DNA from: Phlebopus portentosus
Lineage: Eukaryota; Basidiomycota; Agaricomycetes; Boletales; Boletinellaceae
Length of the DNA stretch: 64,000 nt
NCBI GenBank assembly: GCA_037892935.1
Contig: JAYXKI010000005.1
Coordinates: 558,001-622,000 of the forward strand
Direction of reading: 5' to 3'
The notes below the pieces were generated by a model, which was given only the letters and a program-made list of their open reading frames with translations, made no database searches and was not told the DNA's origin. The stretch's first letter is position 1. The number at the start of each line of letters is the position of its first letter. Of this stretch, positions 1 through 11,472 are shown piece by piece. The position numbers and the translations under genes were made by a program.

Positions 1-2934
1 GATTCCGAAAGAATGACACAGATGGTGAGCATCTCAGTCCATGCTTCCTAGCCGCTCTTCTTCCATACTGTTCACTTTCTGACCCCATCACTGCGCTTAC
101 TCCTAAACATATGCTTACCGATCTTGAATACGCAGATGCTTATCCAGGATATTTTGCGATAACCATGGATAATGAGATCAAGATGGAGGCAACATCGACG
201 CGGCGTGCGGGACTGGAGAGGTTCTCGTTCCCTCCAGGAAGCAAACCTTTCTTTGTACTTGAACTCGCAAATGACCTCCCTACGAGCTTCGCTGGGGGGA
301 CGATGGACTTTGATCTGGAAGCAGGGAGGGCACCATTGGTGGCTTTTGGGAACCTAAGGGAGCCGCGCTTCCATAAACATAATGTAGAGGGTAAGAAGGA
401 ATGTCTGACTTAATGCCTGTTTCTCGTTGACAGCTGGGGCCCTTCTTCGTACCGTTACCAAGCTTTCGCGTGTTACGATCTCTTCAGTAATGGAAATAGC
501 TCCCAAACTCTTGATGAATACGGCATATGGACTGGAGACGGGCAAATTGTATCTCATTCCGATGAAGCCCGAGTGCGGGCATTGATATGCTGCGTATCCA
601 GTTACGGCTCAGATCAAAAAGCCCTGGGTGTAACGCATCTGAACTACACCAACAATCTCATCGGGGTACTCCCTACGAATCCGGTGCACTCTTTTCTTTC
701 GCAAACGCAGACACTATCAATATTCGCGTTGGTGTCTCCTTCGACTCTGCTTCACAAGCTTATGCGAATGCCGAATCCGAAGTAGGCGCCGCAAGTTTCG
801 AAGAAATCGTTGAGCTCTCGAGAGCCTTGTGGCAAGAAAAGCTGAGGAGAGTACAAATCGATGTACCGAACACGTCGCCGAATGTTACAGAGATGTTCTA
901 TTCGTCTTTGTATAGGCCATTCCTGATGCCCGTGAGTTCTCCGTTGTAAAAACTGCCTTGTGTCGGACTCAGATATCTTGCGAAGAACAATGCTACCCGA
1001 GAAGGACAGGGACCGTTTGCCAATACCACGTCGCCATATTTTGATTCTCTTTACTGCACGTGGGCTTATTTTTCGCGCTTTGTCCATTCACTCAGCTGAT
1101 GTTATTCGTTAGCTGGGATACGGCAAGTATAATTTTGTGCCAATTGTAAAAATGACTAACCTAGATCGCTAGTTGGATGGGATTGCACTCACCTGTCGAG
1201 TTTGGTGAGATCGTGGAAACCTATATCTACTGATGGAGGAAGAACGGATGGATGTCCGAGTGCAGGTCCAGCAATCTTCTAGGTTATACTCAAGGAGGTG
1301 GATACACGATTTGGATATTTAGTCTTCTATCTTTTGTTGACCACCGTGGTGTATATGCAGGCTCCGATGGCGACAATGTCGTTTCCCATTTCGCAGTTCT
1401 ATATCATAACGAAGCAGCACGGATCAGTGTCGACATAAATGAATTATACTCAGCCCTGAAGACAGACGCAGAGATAAACCCACCTGAGTGGAACACGCAG
1501 GGCCGCCAGGTCCATGTGTACAAGTGCGTCAATCTTGACTTCGGGTTCTCTCCAGACTAGCATGATGTCTGTGTTTTATTACCAAGGAGTATCGATACGT
1601 ACCGTTTGCTATCTTCGATCCTGCCAGTACAGGGCGACAAACTTGTGACGGTAGCCGAACCTCTGAGGTAAGGAAGACTCTAGCGCCGTCTTCACCTGTT
1701 TATAATACCCCTCGCTCGTATAGTATGCTATCAATGACTTCGGTGTGAGACAAGTCGCTTACTCCTAAACGATGCTGAGGATGTAGATACTTATACCAAT
1801 CGCTCCTTTGTATGTTCCTTGTATTCATATTTCTCTTCGCTTTGTCATATTGATATGTATACACAATCAGTCTTATCGGAATGTCTGGGACCCGGCCGTC
1901 GAGAGCGATGGCTTCAAAGGCTTCATGCAAAAACGCTATCCCGACGGGACGTTCGCGAATCGGGACCCGGCGGACTGTTCGCCTCAGGACACAGATGTTT
2001 CGCCCTTGCTCACTTACGGAGAACAACGTAAATGGATTCTGCGAGTCCTGCGCATGGGAATACTCGTTCTTCGCGCCGCATGATACAGCACATTTGATCG
2101 AGCTTATGGGTGGCAATGTACGGTCTCTCAAGTTTCGTCATAGAAAGAGTGCCAATCAGTATATTTGCACATTGTTAGGTTACCTTTGTCGAGCGTCTCG
2201 ACCATTTCTTCGACGCTGGATATTATCTCGCTGAAATGAGCCGTCTTTCCAGGTCTGCCTTGTCAGTACCATTTACAATTTTCTTCCTTTGTTTATCTGC
2301 TATTCGAAGACTCCTGTTGGATATCACTATGCCAACCGGCCAACGAAATCTGTGGACCGCGTGCATGATGTGATATTTTCAAACTTTGATATCAGTGCGT
2401 CGAGTCCCGTATCATTCTTGGATTCTTCCTATTGATCGATGTATCGTGCGCATTTAGCGCCTGCTGGATTACCTGGAAATGATGATCAGGCCGCTATGGC
2501 GACACTCCTTATATTCCATCTACTTGGCATCTATCCAGGTACATGAGCAATAATCTTCACTTCTCCAATCTCAAATACCAAATATCGTTCCCTCTTGCAG
2601 TCCCAAGCACTTCCCAGCTGCTCATCCTCTCTCCCTTCACACCAAATACACAATCTACAACTCCTTCATGAACAGCAGCACGACCGTCAACGTGCACAAC
2701 TTCGATGTGCAGTCCATCCAGCGGGAAATCCCCTCCGGTGTCGCTGCGTACGTCCGGAACGTCACGACAAACGGCGTCCCGACGGCCAGTCGCTGCCACT
2801 TTGATTTTTACGATACGTTCAGGCTGGGCGGGGAGATTGAAATTATGCTGACGAGTGAGAAGGACGATGTGGATGATTGCGCCGGGAGTGTGCCTGATGC
2901 GCTCTCGGCGGGTGGATTCGCTGTTATAAGGTGA
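1..2934 (+). pseudogene. Decayed GH92 alpha-1,2-mannosidase gene, 5' end beyond the window
   Basis: GH92 enzymes are secreted, calcium-dependent exo-alpha-mannosidases that trim N-glycans or mannans. The family is recognisable almost throughout: PGYFAITMDN near 148, GPSSYRYQAFACYDL near 440, WRKNGWMSECR near 1236, NPPEWNTQGRQ near 1480, EYSFFAPHDTAHLIELMGG near 2060, YHYANRPTKSVDRV near 2330, GLPGNDDQAAMATLL near 2470, and an intact last exon ending at 2934. Introns are still visible (for example 25-135 and 391-433), so this is a decayed gene and not a retrocopy. Lesions: a missing base in the G run near 670, disturbed frame near 1060-1130, TGA at 1231-1233, and frame breaks near 1758, near 1996 and near 2232. 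No single reading frame survives. The family call is firm. The pseudogene call rests on at least five independent lesions, some of which could be base errors. Confidence 0.85.
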
Positions 2935-3419
2935 AGGGACTGGGGAATCCCTAGTAAGTGCTTAGGCATCCTGAGGGTTGATGGACTTAGGTTACTTAAT
3001 CCGCCCTGTCTTCAATAGAAAAGTATGCTATGAAGGCAAATCGATAAGTGACTTTCGACCATTGTGACAATTCGACAATGCAATAATAAAGATCAAATTG
3101 CGAGCTACAGTATGTACGGTACGAACAAAACAACAACAACAGTATGCATGCAAATCAGAAATGATCAAAATACGTACAAGATACAGCTTCATGAAAGGAA
3201 GGGTGTACATAACATACTCATGCGCTAACCGGATCTCACAATGAGGCTCTTCCAATAAGATAACTAAACGTGCAACAAGACAGGTAATGGGGAGGGGAAC
3301 GCGATAGTTGATGGTGCATGCATGCGAGCCGAATTGAATCGAACGGTTGAAAGCAGTTGATAGCAAGTAAGTACGTAGTCAACGTTTTGGCGTCGTGGCC
3401 GTTCTCGTCGTTGTCCAAT
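2935..3419. other. Spacer, no gene seen
   Basis: This is the convergent 3' region between the GH92 remnant and the next minus-strand gene. It contains only short shadow ORFs, with no splice-compatible coding segment. Confidence 0.6.
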
Positions 3420-5416
3420 CTACCCTCGAGAACGAGAAGTGATGATAATAATCCCCGGTCTGATCTTGAAGTTGAACCTCCGGCTGTATCGAAAAAAAAA
3501 TAAAAACAGTGAACCAGTACCACTGACAACAACGACACTCACTTCTCTAGATCTTCCATCAGATGGAACGTCGAGTTCTTCCTCGCGCTCGACTGGAGCT
3601 CGTCATCATCATGCCGAACGCGGACGTTCAGCCTCCGATGCCTCCTCTTCTCGACGTGCCTCCAGGCTTCTTCGATCCGTGCGATCGCATCTTCGCGGGT
3701 CAGCTCGCGTACGTCGACCGTCGAATCATCTATAATAAGAGAGAGGTATCAATATTTGACGGACAAGTATGAAGATAGAAGGTATGAAAGAGAAGAGAAG
3801 CGCTCACCGTATGTTTCGGAGATGTACTCTGGTGGACCGTATGCATTCACAGGAGGAGCCGGAGCAGGTTCAGGAGGTGGAAGAGACTCATAATGAGGTA
3901 GGGGTTGAGGTCGAGGACCCGCGGGAGACCTTGATCTAGTCCTCGAGCCAGACCTTGACCTCGAACGCGTCCTAGGACCCGCTTGCAACGCAGGTGGTAT
4001 ATCCAACCTATCAGATTCTGGGGACTGCACATGCCCATTTTGATATTCATGATTCTCGTAATTACGATTATGCTGTTCTTCGGGTGAAGGTGAAGGCGGA
4101 ACAATGGGCACGTTCATAATCTGCGAGAAGAACGACGGTCCGCTCTCGTGGTGGTCTTCATGTTTTCGTTCAGGTGAAACTGGTGTTGGTTCTGTGCTCT
4201 CCAAAGCTGAGATGTTTGGATCTTCACTCAAGGGCGGGAAATACATAGGCTCCGGGAGGGCGATGGAGGTGGACAAGTCAGGTGTTGGTTCCGAGGGTGG
4301 GATGATTCGCGGGGTGTACTGTTCGTAGCTAGTTGTAGCGGTAGAAGTAGTGGAGGACAGATCGGGTTCTGGGAAGGTCGGAGCTGCTACTACTGTTGGA
4401 GGGAAAGAGGGTCCGGGCTCGAATCCTGAAGGAGGCGAGATAGGCGTGAAGTCGGGGCGGGCCGTTGCACGGGGTGTAGTCTCTCCATCGCTCGTGAGGC
4501 GAGTATGACTGCTAGATGCCAAAGTCGACGAGGCACCGCTGACACTTCGCAACGCGGTAAGACCAGCTGTACTTGTTGTAGCCTCTTGTCCTGGTATGTG
4601 AAGCCTCCGTAAGATAGACGGTCTCCGTACAGGTTCTGGACGAGCAGTGCGTGAAGAGGCAACGCTCATCGTCGAAGGTTCCATATACAAATCATCTCCT
4701 CCTCCACTTGCACCCAAGGCATCTCCATTGGTGGTGGTCGTAAGACCCAGTTGAGTAGACGTGCCCGGATCCGTCTCTAGATCTTCGACGTCGACGTCGG
4801 CATCGTCACTCTGGGACTGCGTGATAGAACTTTCATCGAAGGTGACACGCGAGAGGCGGGTAATCGTGCTCGGTGCAGGACGGGGCGGTGGGAGATGAGT
4901 GTGTATACGAGTCCTAGGACGGACTGTAACAGAAGTGCCTGTACGCGAGGTGCCAGAGCGCGAAGTCCTTCTGGACGACCTCGAGACAGTCGAGCCAGCA
5001 TCGACATCGCTCCTCTCATCAACTTCCACATCCGAGGAAGAGTCATAACCACTAGCAAAAGGTCCCAAACCCAGGGCTTCAAGTTCACGCGCCATCTCCT
5101 TCGTCATCTCCTCTCCGACGAACTCATACCACAAATCGGGTCCAAAATCTGCCAGGACGATACCCAGCCCACACGCCATCAAGCTCGTCACGGTATTCTC
5201 GAACCCTCCATACATGTTATGATCAAAAGCCAATCCGGCAGCAAGGACCAGTAAAGTAAGAGGGTCGAATATCGTTTGCGCGATCCAAGCGCGGTGAATG
5301 AGGAAGCCATTTGACAAGCCGACAAGCCCTGCGCCGAGCCGTGGGTTTTGTGCGCATGCTATATTAGCGAGGACGCGCCCTGCGGCGCCGATGGCGATCG
5401 TTACTTCCGCGCTCAT
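3420..5416 (-). CDS. Unknown 619-residue protein with hydrophobic N-terminus and S/T/P-rich body
   Basis: The model is complement(3420..3483, 3543..3729, 3808..5416), 1860 bases, closing in frame at TAG. The ATG at 5416 begins MSAEVTIAIGAAG. Residues about 20-95 are hydrophobic and glycine-rich with probable membrane segments (for example LTLLVLAAGLAFDHNMYGG and SLMACGLGIVLADFG). The next 400 residues are rich in Ser, Thr and Pro with scattered Arg/Ser patches. The C-terminal exons read a charged helix (VRELTREDAIARIEEAWRH) and end in a basic then Ile-rich tail. Both introns are canonical (59 and 78 bases). I do not recognise the family; similar low-complexity membrane-anchored proteins are common in Agaricomycetes. 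Function unknown. Confidence 0.75.
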
Positions 5417-5596
5417 CGACGACGACGGCGAGAGTATGGTGAGTGCATGGTGAAGTGCAGTGTTATTGTCTGTTTACGTAGCCGAATGTGTCCCGTCCCG
5501 TGTATAATGTACAAACAACTCTGTTTACATCTCATCAAAATATAATTTTATTATTGTACACAACAAAATTTATAAATTATACGAAAAAGCTACGGT

Positions 5597-7049
5597 TCAC
5601 ATCAACTTGGCCTCCTTCTTCGCTTGGGCAACCTGTGCCAATCGTTGACTCCTAAGCGTAACATGAGCGTTTTGTGCACCCTTCTTCCCTGATGACGGCC
5701 CAGCAGCACCTGTAGCAGGCGCGATAGCAGATTGTGATATTGATATCCGCGTCTCATCGGATGCGAAACCAGGTATGCGTATGTTATGGTTTCGCTCTAA
5801 TCACAAATACGGTATGATATTAGAGGTCAACGTGACGGATGTGAAATGATTTGAACTCACCGAGATGTAGCTGCAGGTCTCGAACTTCTAGCGTATCCCC
5901 GCCCCGATGTTTCGCCAATCGGCAGCCAAAGTTCGTCACAGAATCGATGAACTCGTCCGCAATGTCCAACAGAAGCTAGCGCGAATTCCGATAAGAAAGT
6001 CGTGATTGCAGAACCTAAACACCAGAAGGTTAAACTCACATCTTCCACATCCGGTTCGATCTTAACATTCGGATCGAAACTGAACACAAGATCTTGTATC
6101 GACCGCCTCGTACTCTGATCATTCGGAGTATTCTTCCTTCTGTTCGATGTATCCGAGCTGAGCACACTGTTGTCATCCGTCCTGGCAATCTGTGCCGGAG
6201 TACCTACGTCGTAAGTAAAACCAAGCTCAGTCCACTTCCAGCCTCACCAAGACGAAATGACTTACTTAAGACTCTACCAGCAGCAAACCCACCGCTCAAC
6301 GTCGGTCTTCCCGTCGCAGCTGGGAATGGCTGCGGACCAGGGTTCGTCACATTCAGCGTAGAGCTGATCGGGTATTGGCTCTCCGGATTGGTAGTCCACG
6401 TTGCTGCTGAACTAGGACCGGGAGAGGATGTCTTGAGTCCGCTTGCCGTTGCGGCCGATAGTGTCGCAGCCGTGCCTGGCGCCATGACCGGTACTGGAGC
6501 TGTTGTCGCCGCTTGGGTCACTGCAGCCTGTGTTGCTGGCTGGATGACGGCATTAGGAGGTTGTTGGTTGGTTTGGAAATGGATAGAAGGCTTACTTTGG
6601 CTTGGGACTGTTGCTGGGAAGTCGACGCAGCAGGCGCAGGGACATTCCCGGTAGCAAATTGTTTCAACTAAACACATAGGTCAACACTCCTACCCACGAT
6701 AAGCACTCGACGGAGAACATACCTGCTCGATCTGCGCCTGCGACAATCGTCCCTGCCTCGCCAACTCACTAATCTGATCCATATTCGCGATCAAGAGCTG
6801 CGCAATCTTATCGTGCTGAAGACTCTCCCCCGTCGAGGTCTTGAATGCACTTGACAATGCAGCGATGATGTTCGCGTTGGCCTTCTGACTCGCAGCTGCA
6901 GCGGCACTGGCGTTTTGAGCTGCAGTGGTCGTCGTCGATGAAGTAGACGTGGACGCTGTGGTGCCAGGTTGAGATGTTGTTGCGGCCGTGGGAGCTGTGG
7001 CACCCGCTTGTGGCTGTTGAGCCGACTGTTGGTTCTCATTGTTTGCCAT
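5597..7049 (-). CDS. TAF12: TFIID/SAGA subunit TAF12
   Basis: TAF12 carries a histone fold that pairs with TAF4 in TFIID and with Ada1 in SAGA. The model is complement(5597..5796, 5861..5975, 6040..6203, 6266..6539, 6596..6667, 6723..7049), 383 residues, six exons. The histone fold lies at about 245-320: RRSIQDLVFSFDPNVKIEP, then DIADEFIDSVTNFGCR, then HRGGDTLEVRDLQLHLERN, a classic TAF12 alpha-2/L2/alpha-3 signature. Upstream are Ala/Thr/Gln-rich linkers. Residues about 58-109 form a separate small helical domain ending ISELARQGRLSQAQIEQ, directly followed by a phase-0 intron and then LKQFA. The same domain recurs in the two genes upstream (7183-9359). A Met further 5' in the same frame (about 7130) is possible, but the ATG at 7049 starts typical low-complexity sequence. 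Confidence 0.93.
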
Positions 7050-7182
7050 GTCGTCGTCGTTGGACTTGGTCGATATCTCCAGACAGAGCCAATTGCAGAA
7101 AGAAAGTAGTATTTGCATCACGTGATACATTATTCATAAATTATTACAGACAGAGAAATAAAAACATAAAACTACAAAAAAA

Positions 7183-8357
7183 TCATGAAGATGAATACGC
7201 CGAAAAATCTGTATTTGCTAAGGCATGCATGAGTTCTTTGTGAAGCTCTCGTCGTACATCTCGTAACAATGTCCGCGTACGTTCGAATTCAACTCCTGTA
7301 TGAGATTTGTAGAAGAATGCAAGTTTTGCGACGAAGTGGTAGGCTTCTGAGATTGAAATGAAGGATGGTGGTTCGATCATGGATTCGGAGCCTTCATTCA
7401 TCTTCTGTTGCTTGGTTTTGAGGCGATGTTTCCATGCCGTCTTGTCGGCCTCGCATAGTTTGAATCCTGCGATGATCTTCCTCAACTAGAATCCCACCGC
7501 GATAAACGAAATCAAAATTCAGAAATCGGGGCATGCATAAGGAAGGAGAAATACACTCACCCGTACAATATGCTTCTCATTCAGCTTTCTATCACGGTTG
7601 AAATGGCTGAAAAGCTTCATGTCGCGCGAAAGGATATCCACGACGTCCTCCGGAAAAAGCACGAGCCCCTTCGAAGTATAGACAAACGAATGATGCATCT
7701 GTATATAGGTCAGGTTTTCCTTGGCACCATTAGATGACTCTGATGCTGATGATTTCGCTGTTACTTCGTTCGCTTTGGTAGTAGGATCTATCCAGTCTGG
7801 ACTAGGAACTCTAGGAAGTTTGCTGAGGGTTTGGAAGAGCGTAGACGCTCGAGAGAATTGCTGAGGTTTTGTGAGAGAGAAAGTTTCGAGGAGTTCTTCG
7901 ATCCGCGAGAAGGCGCGATGCGCGCTTAGGAGACCTTCAAGCATCTCGATCCAAAACTCAAACGAAGCGTGAGCTGGCTTGACTATTTCCTGTCTTTTCT
8001 TTTCAATAAACTGCTTCATCTGTGAAACAACATCATACAAGGGAATATCAGTCGGATTCGCCGGCAGACGCGTACAAAAATCGTATCCACCTGGTCCAAG
8101 TCCGTCTGCTTGAACTCGCCCCTCTCCTCCGCTTTCAAGATGTCCCCCCAGTTCTCCGTAATAGCACAGACGAGTTCTTCATCCGTCAGTTCCACATTAT
8201 GTTTGATTTTGACTGCTGCACGATATGCATCGATGAAATTATTCTTGCCAGTTATCTCTTGTATGGACCTGCGAGGTGCGTATTTCTGCGTATCATGGTT
8301 TGTGGCAGGCTTCGAAGGCGGATGTGAAGGCTGCTGTTCGGAAACGGGAGTTGACAT
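7183..8357 (-). CDS. Unknown protein carrying a TAF12-N-terminus-like domain
   Basis: The model is complement(7183..7485, 7561..8019, 8091..8357), 342 residues, with both introns in phase 0. Exon 1 (89 residues) resembles the N-terminal domain of the adjacent TAF12: a helical segment ending ILKAEERGEFKQTDLDQ, an intron, then MKQFIEKKR where TAF12 has LKQFA. The rest is unlike TAF12. It has no histone fold and instead a helix-rich, charged region (FEFWIEMLEGLLSAHRAF, RIEELLETFSL) and a C-terminal block around FISISEAYHFVAKLAFFYK. The stop lies only 133 bases upstream of the TAF12 ATG on the same strand. I cannot name a family. Likely a TAF12-derived or TAF12-interacting protein, by inference from domain and position. 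Confidence 0.8.
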
Positions 8358-8613
8358 GATGTGGATGGAATATGAAGAGAATTAAGTAGAGTAGGTGGCA
8401 TTTTATTGTTGAGTAGGTTCCGTTGTGGCCGTGGCTGGAAGTGCTAAAGAAGCCACCACGAACACTGGCTGACACGCAGCACGTGAATGACGTGACGCGA
8501 CGCGCTTGTCGGACTTTGAAACATTCCTTGAGTGATCGGTACAACCATGGCCAGAAGTCCAATCAAATAATCATAATTCCTCTTTAAATAAAACAGCATA
8601 ACGTATTACTGCT

Positions 8614-9359
8614 TCACTTTATTTGCGTGATTTTGCTTTCTTTGCCTTTTTTCCTCTTCTTGTTCTCCATTGCTTCGATGTTGTCCATCGCAAAGCACCT
8701 TATCTAGTTAAGAAGGAAGTAAAGCAGCTTTTGATTAGTTACGACGAAGCGTAGAAAGTTGATATATAGAACGCACACGACACAAATCCAAGCGATCTAG
8801 CTTGCCCTGCCATGCAAGTATCCTAACTCGTTCCATATTTTCGAGCAAGGTACTTGCCGCCTCGTCATTTGTCATATCCTCGCAGGCAGCTGGCGAACAT
8901 CCGATACTAGAGAGGATTCCGCGTATATATGAGGATTTCAGAGGTGCTCCTCCTGTCACCGTTGGACCCTTCAGCTCTGGGAGTTCCTCTATTTCGTCGC
9001 TTTCGTATTCATCCGATTCGCAATACCTTTCAATTAGGATAAGAACCTGCAAATCCACAAAGGAGCGAGAAAAGGAAAGTCATATCAGAGGTCAAGACAA
9101 CTTTAAAATATCATTCTGAAAAAAGACTGACGTGATCGAACATTTCTTCACTTATATTCCCATTATCATACATCTCTTTGACAACATGGAAGCCCTGCAT
9201 GAGTGCATACGCGAGGTCCTCGTTCGTCGGAGTAAAGTCCGCATCGTCAAAAATGCCCTTGAATCGGTCGATGACCTTAAGCATTACAGGGCAATCCGGT
9301 AGACATTCGTGAAGCAGAGGGATAGAGCTAGAAGACGAGGATGATGCTGGACTTGACAT
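8614..9359 (-). CDS. Small unknown protein with two tandem TAF12-N-like domains
   Basis: The model is complement(8614..8703, 8777..9046, 9132..9359), 195 residues. Exon 1 begins MSSPASSSSSSS and holds one domain copy ending VVKEMYDNGNISEEMFDH. Exon 2 begins VLILIERYCE, has an acidic linker, then a second copy ending VRILAWQGKLDRLDLCR. Exon 3 begins IRCFAMDN and ends in a short Lys-rich tail. Both copies are cut at their C-terminal end by a phase-0 intron, exactly as in TAF12 and in the 7183-8357 gene. The alternative is that exon 2 reads through its donor and stops after 13 further residues near 8735; the spliced form is preferred because the position matches the other copies. Function unknown. 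Confidence 0.7.
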
Positions 9360-9684
9360 GTAGCTATGTTCGAGGTGAGAGAATAACTTGGAGTGGTGGC
9401 GGTGGTCTTCGGATCGCCTTTTATTGTATTGATAAATGGCAACCAGGCCACAGGGTCTCTGATGGCAAGCCACCGCGTCAAAGCGCAGAGTATGCTCCCT
9501 AACTTCAAGCTACGGCCAAACTTGGAATGCAAAGGCCCGTGCGATTAAACCACAGTTTTGTTGCAGAATTTCGCCTTTCTTGTATCATAGTACAGCTGAA
9601 GTAGTATACATTAGTGCGGCTCCGTGAATGCGATGAATGCGTCGACATAGATTACGATAAATACATGGATCAGAAAAAAGCACA

Positions 9685-11070
9685 TTACTCCAAGTCCATA
9701 ACGCCCCCATCTTCATCATCGTTGGGATCTAAGTCATCACGAGGAGGCACGAAGCCTTCCTTGCGCATCCGTTGCTGTTCGCTCAATTCATCTCGCTGCA
9801 GTATTTTTGAGTCCAAATCAGCTTGAAGTTTCCTCAAGGCATCCTCAAACCGGCGCTATGATTAAATGAAGTCAGTTTACAGAAAGGCAAACTTACAATG
9901 TGAGAACGCACCTTGATGATTGGATTAGCTGAGCTCGCAATCTCTCCCTTCTTCTTGGCGACCGCAGCCTCGAGGTCGCGAATCTCCTCATTCAACAACC
10001 GTTTAGCTTGCACTGCTTCGTCATCTTCATCTTCATCCTCATCTTCCTCATCACTTTCATCCTCTTCATCATCTCCGTCCTCTCCATCTTCATCGCCATC
10101 TTCGGCTTCATCACCAAGAGCCATGTCAAGCTCGGCAGCAAGCTCTTCATCAATCTCCCCTTCATCATCCTCATCCATGAGGGACTCCCCATCCGCACCT
10201 GGACCAGGGGTTGGGGTGCCTATGCCGGTAAGAAGAGATTCTGCTCCATGACGATCTTCTTGGTCCAAGAATTCCGAATCTGACAGGTCAGGATTCACAT
10301 TGTCCAAAACGGCTGAAATGCGAGCAGATGTTTGAGTAATCAATCTTCACAAAAAAGAGAGAACTACGCACTGTATTGTAGTTGGGTCGCTCTGGCGTCT
10401 TCGTCCAACAAACGCTCCACTTCTTGTTCTACCGTCTCAATGGTCTAAAAAACGAACTTAGCCAACAACACAATACTGGTAGATGGGATATACCTACTCG
10501 TCTGTTTATTCGGTTTCGGAATCGCCGTTTTCGAACATGATGCAGAGGGGGAGTTATGCCATGAGGGTAAATGAACTCGTCCAAATTGAACCCTCTTTGA
10601 TTAGCCACAACATCTTCGGATTCAATTTTGTCCTCCACGACGAGCATCTGCAATAAAATTTGTTTAGGACGATCCAGCAGGGAAGAAAGATGGGTAACCT
10701 AACCTGACAAATGTCGGCAACTTTGAACATTTGTCTGTTGTCGAGGGTCTTTTGGGATTCGATAAGACATGGAAGGTCAACCAATTTTGCGGAGTATAAA
10801 CTGTTTCCTATATAGAACACTGCTCTTCGTGAATCTACATTACACGAACGTTGCCTTTAGTCAAGAGTCGTCAAAACGCACAGGTAACACACCTTTGAAT
10901 TTAAACCACACGTCGGGACTCATATCCCGCGCCGCTACCATCTTCCTGAGATTCTCTAAATCCTCTCCTGGCGGCATTCGAAGAATAAACTGTTCCTCGA
11001 ACGCTAAGTCTTCATCGTCCGAATCCAATTCACGGTCATATGGACCGAGGAACGACGTGCCCGAAGCCAT
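9685..11070 (-). CDS. TAF7: TFIID subunit TAF7
   Basis: TAF7 binds TAF1 in TFIID and restrains its activity until initiation. The model is complement(9685..9855, 9912..10312, 10372..10444, 10498..10647, 10704..10834, 10893..11070), 367 residues, six exons. Family landmarks in order: FEEQFILRMPPGED (about 22-36), LVDLPCLIESQKTLDNRQMF, VADICQMLVVEDKI, the GITPPLHHVRKRRFRNRINR helix, then a C-terminal part dominated by an Asp/Glu run (about 225-280) and a coiled coil (RLLNEEIRDLEAAVAKKKG). Splice sites are canonical. The start used is MASGTSFLGPYDREL at 11070, but conserved N-terminal sequence continues in another frame upstream (next entry), so the full protein may be longer. TAF7 lies three genes from TAF12 on the same strand. 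Confidence 0.92.
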
Positions 11071-11315
11071 AGCAGCCTGGGCTTTTCACTCAGCTTCAGC
11101 TTTAACTTCGGCTTTGCTTTTGGCCTCGAAGTAGTAGAACGCGTGGAAATTCCGACAGGCGGCGTGCTTCGTCGTCTTGAGGAGCGCATGACGGATTCAG
11201 CTATCGTGCGAGGCGGATTGGCGTAGAATGTTTGCGAGTCAACAGAGTCCTCAATCCGAGTTGGCTCCTCGACAGTCCCGTCGACATCTATAACATCTAC
11301 ATCTTCGTCAGCCAT
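11071..11315 (-). pseudogene. TAF7: TAF7 N-terminal extension in a shifted frame
   Basis: From an ATG at 11315 the minus strand reads MADEDVDVIDVDGTVEEP and later PKAKPKLKLKLSEK, the usual acidic then Lys/Leu start of fungal TAF7. The frame would meet the GTSFLGPYDRELDSDDEDL block if one base were present near 11077-11090; as written, the frames differ by one. A 13-base intron is not credible. It is either a base error, a real frameshift with the downstream ATG (11070) now used, or a short regulatory upstream ORF. Confidence 0.55.
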
Positions 11316-11472
11316 GGCAATGGGCGCACTCGTGTCAGAGCTTGAAGGAGGAACTTGAGCGATTTGCGACAATCAGAATCAGTTGAGGATATGATCCACC
11401 AGCACGTGACTTGTCGATCTTCCGAAAATTTGAACAGTTTCCACAGCTTTTGCGATCTTGGAACACGCTCAA
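11316..11472. promoter_or_regulatory. Divergent promoter between TAF7 and UTP25
   Basis: Only 157 bases separate the most upstream TAF7 ATG (minus) from the UTP25 ATG (plus), or 402 if the TAF7 ATG at 11070 is used. No clear TATA box is seen. A shared promoter is inferred from position alone. Confidence 0.5.

Noticed and set aside
9913..10251. 112-codon Ser-rich plus-strand ORF
   Set aside because: It is the antisense shadow of the Asp/Glu run of TAF7 (GAT/GAG codons read backwards give Ser).
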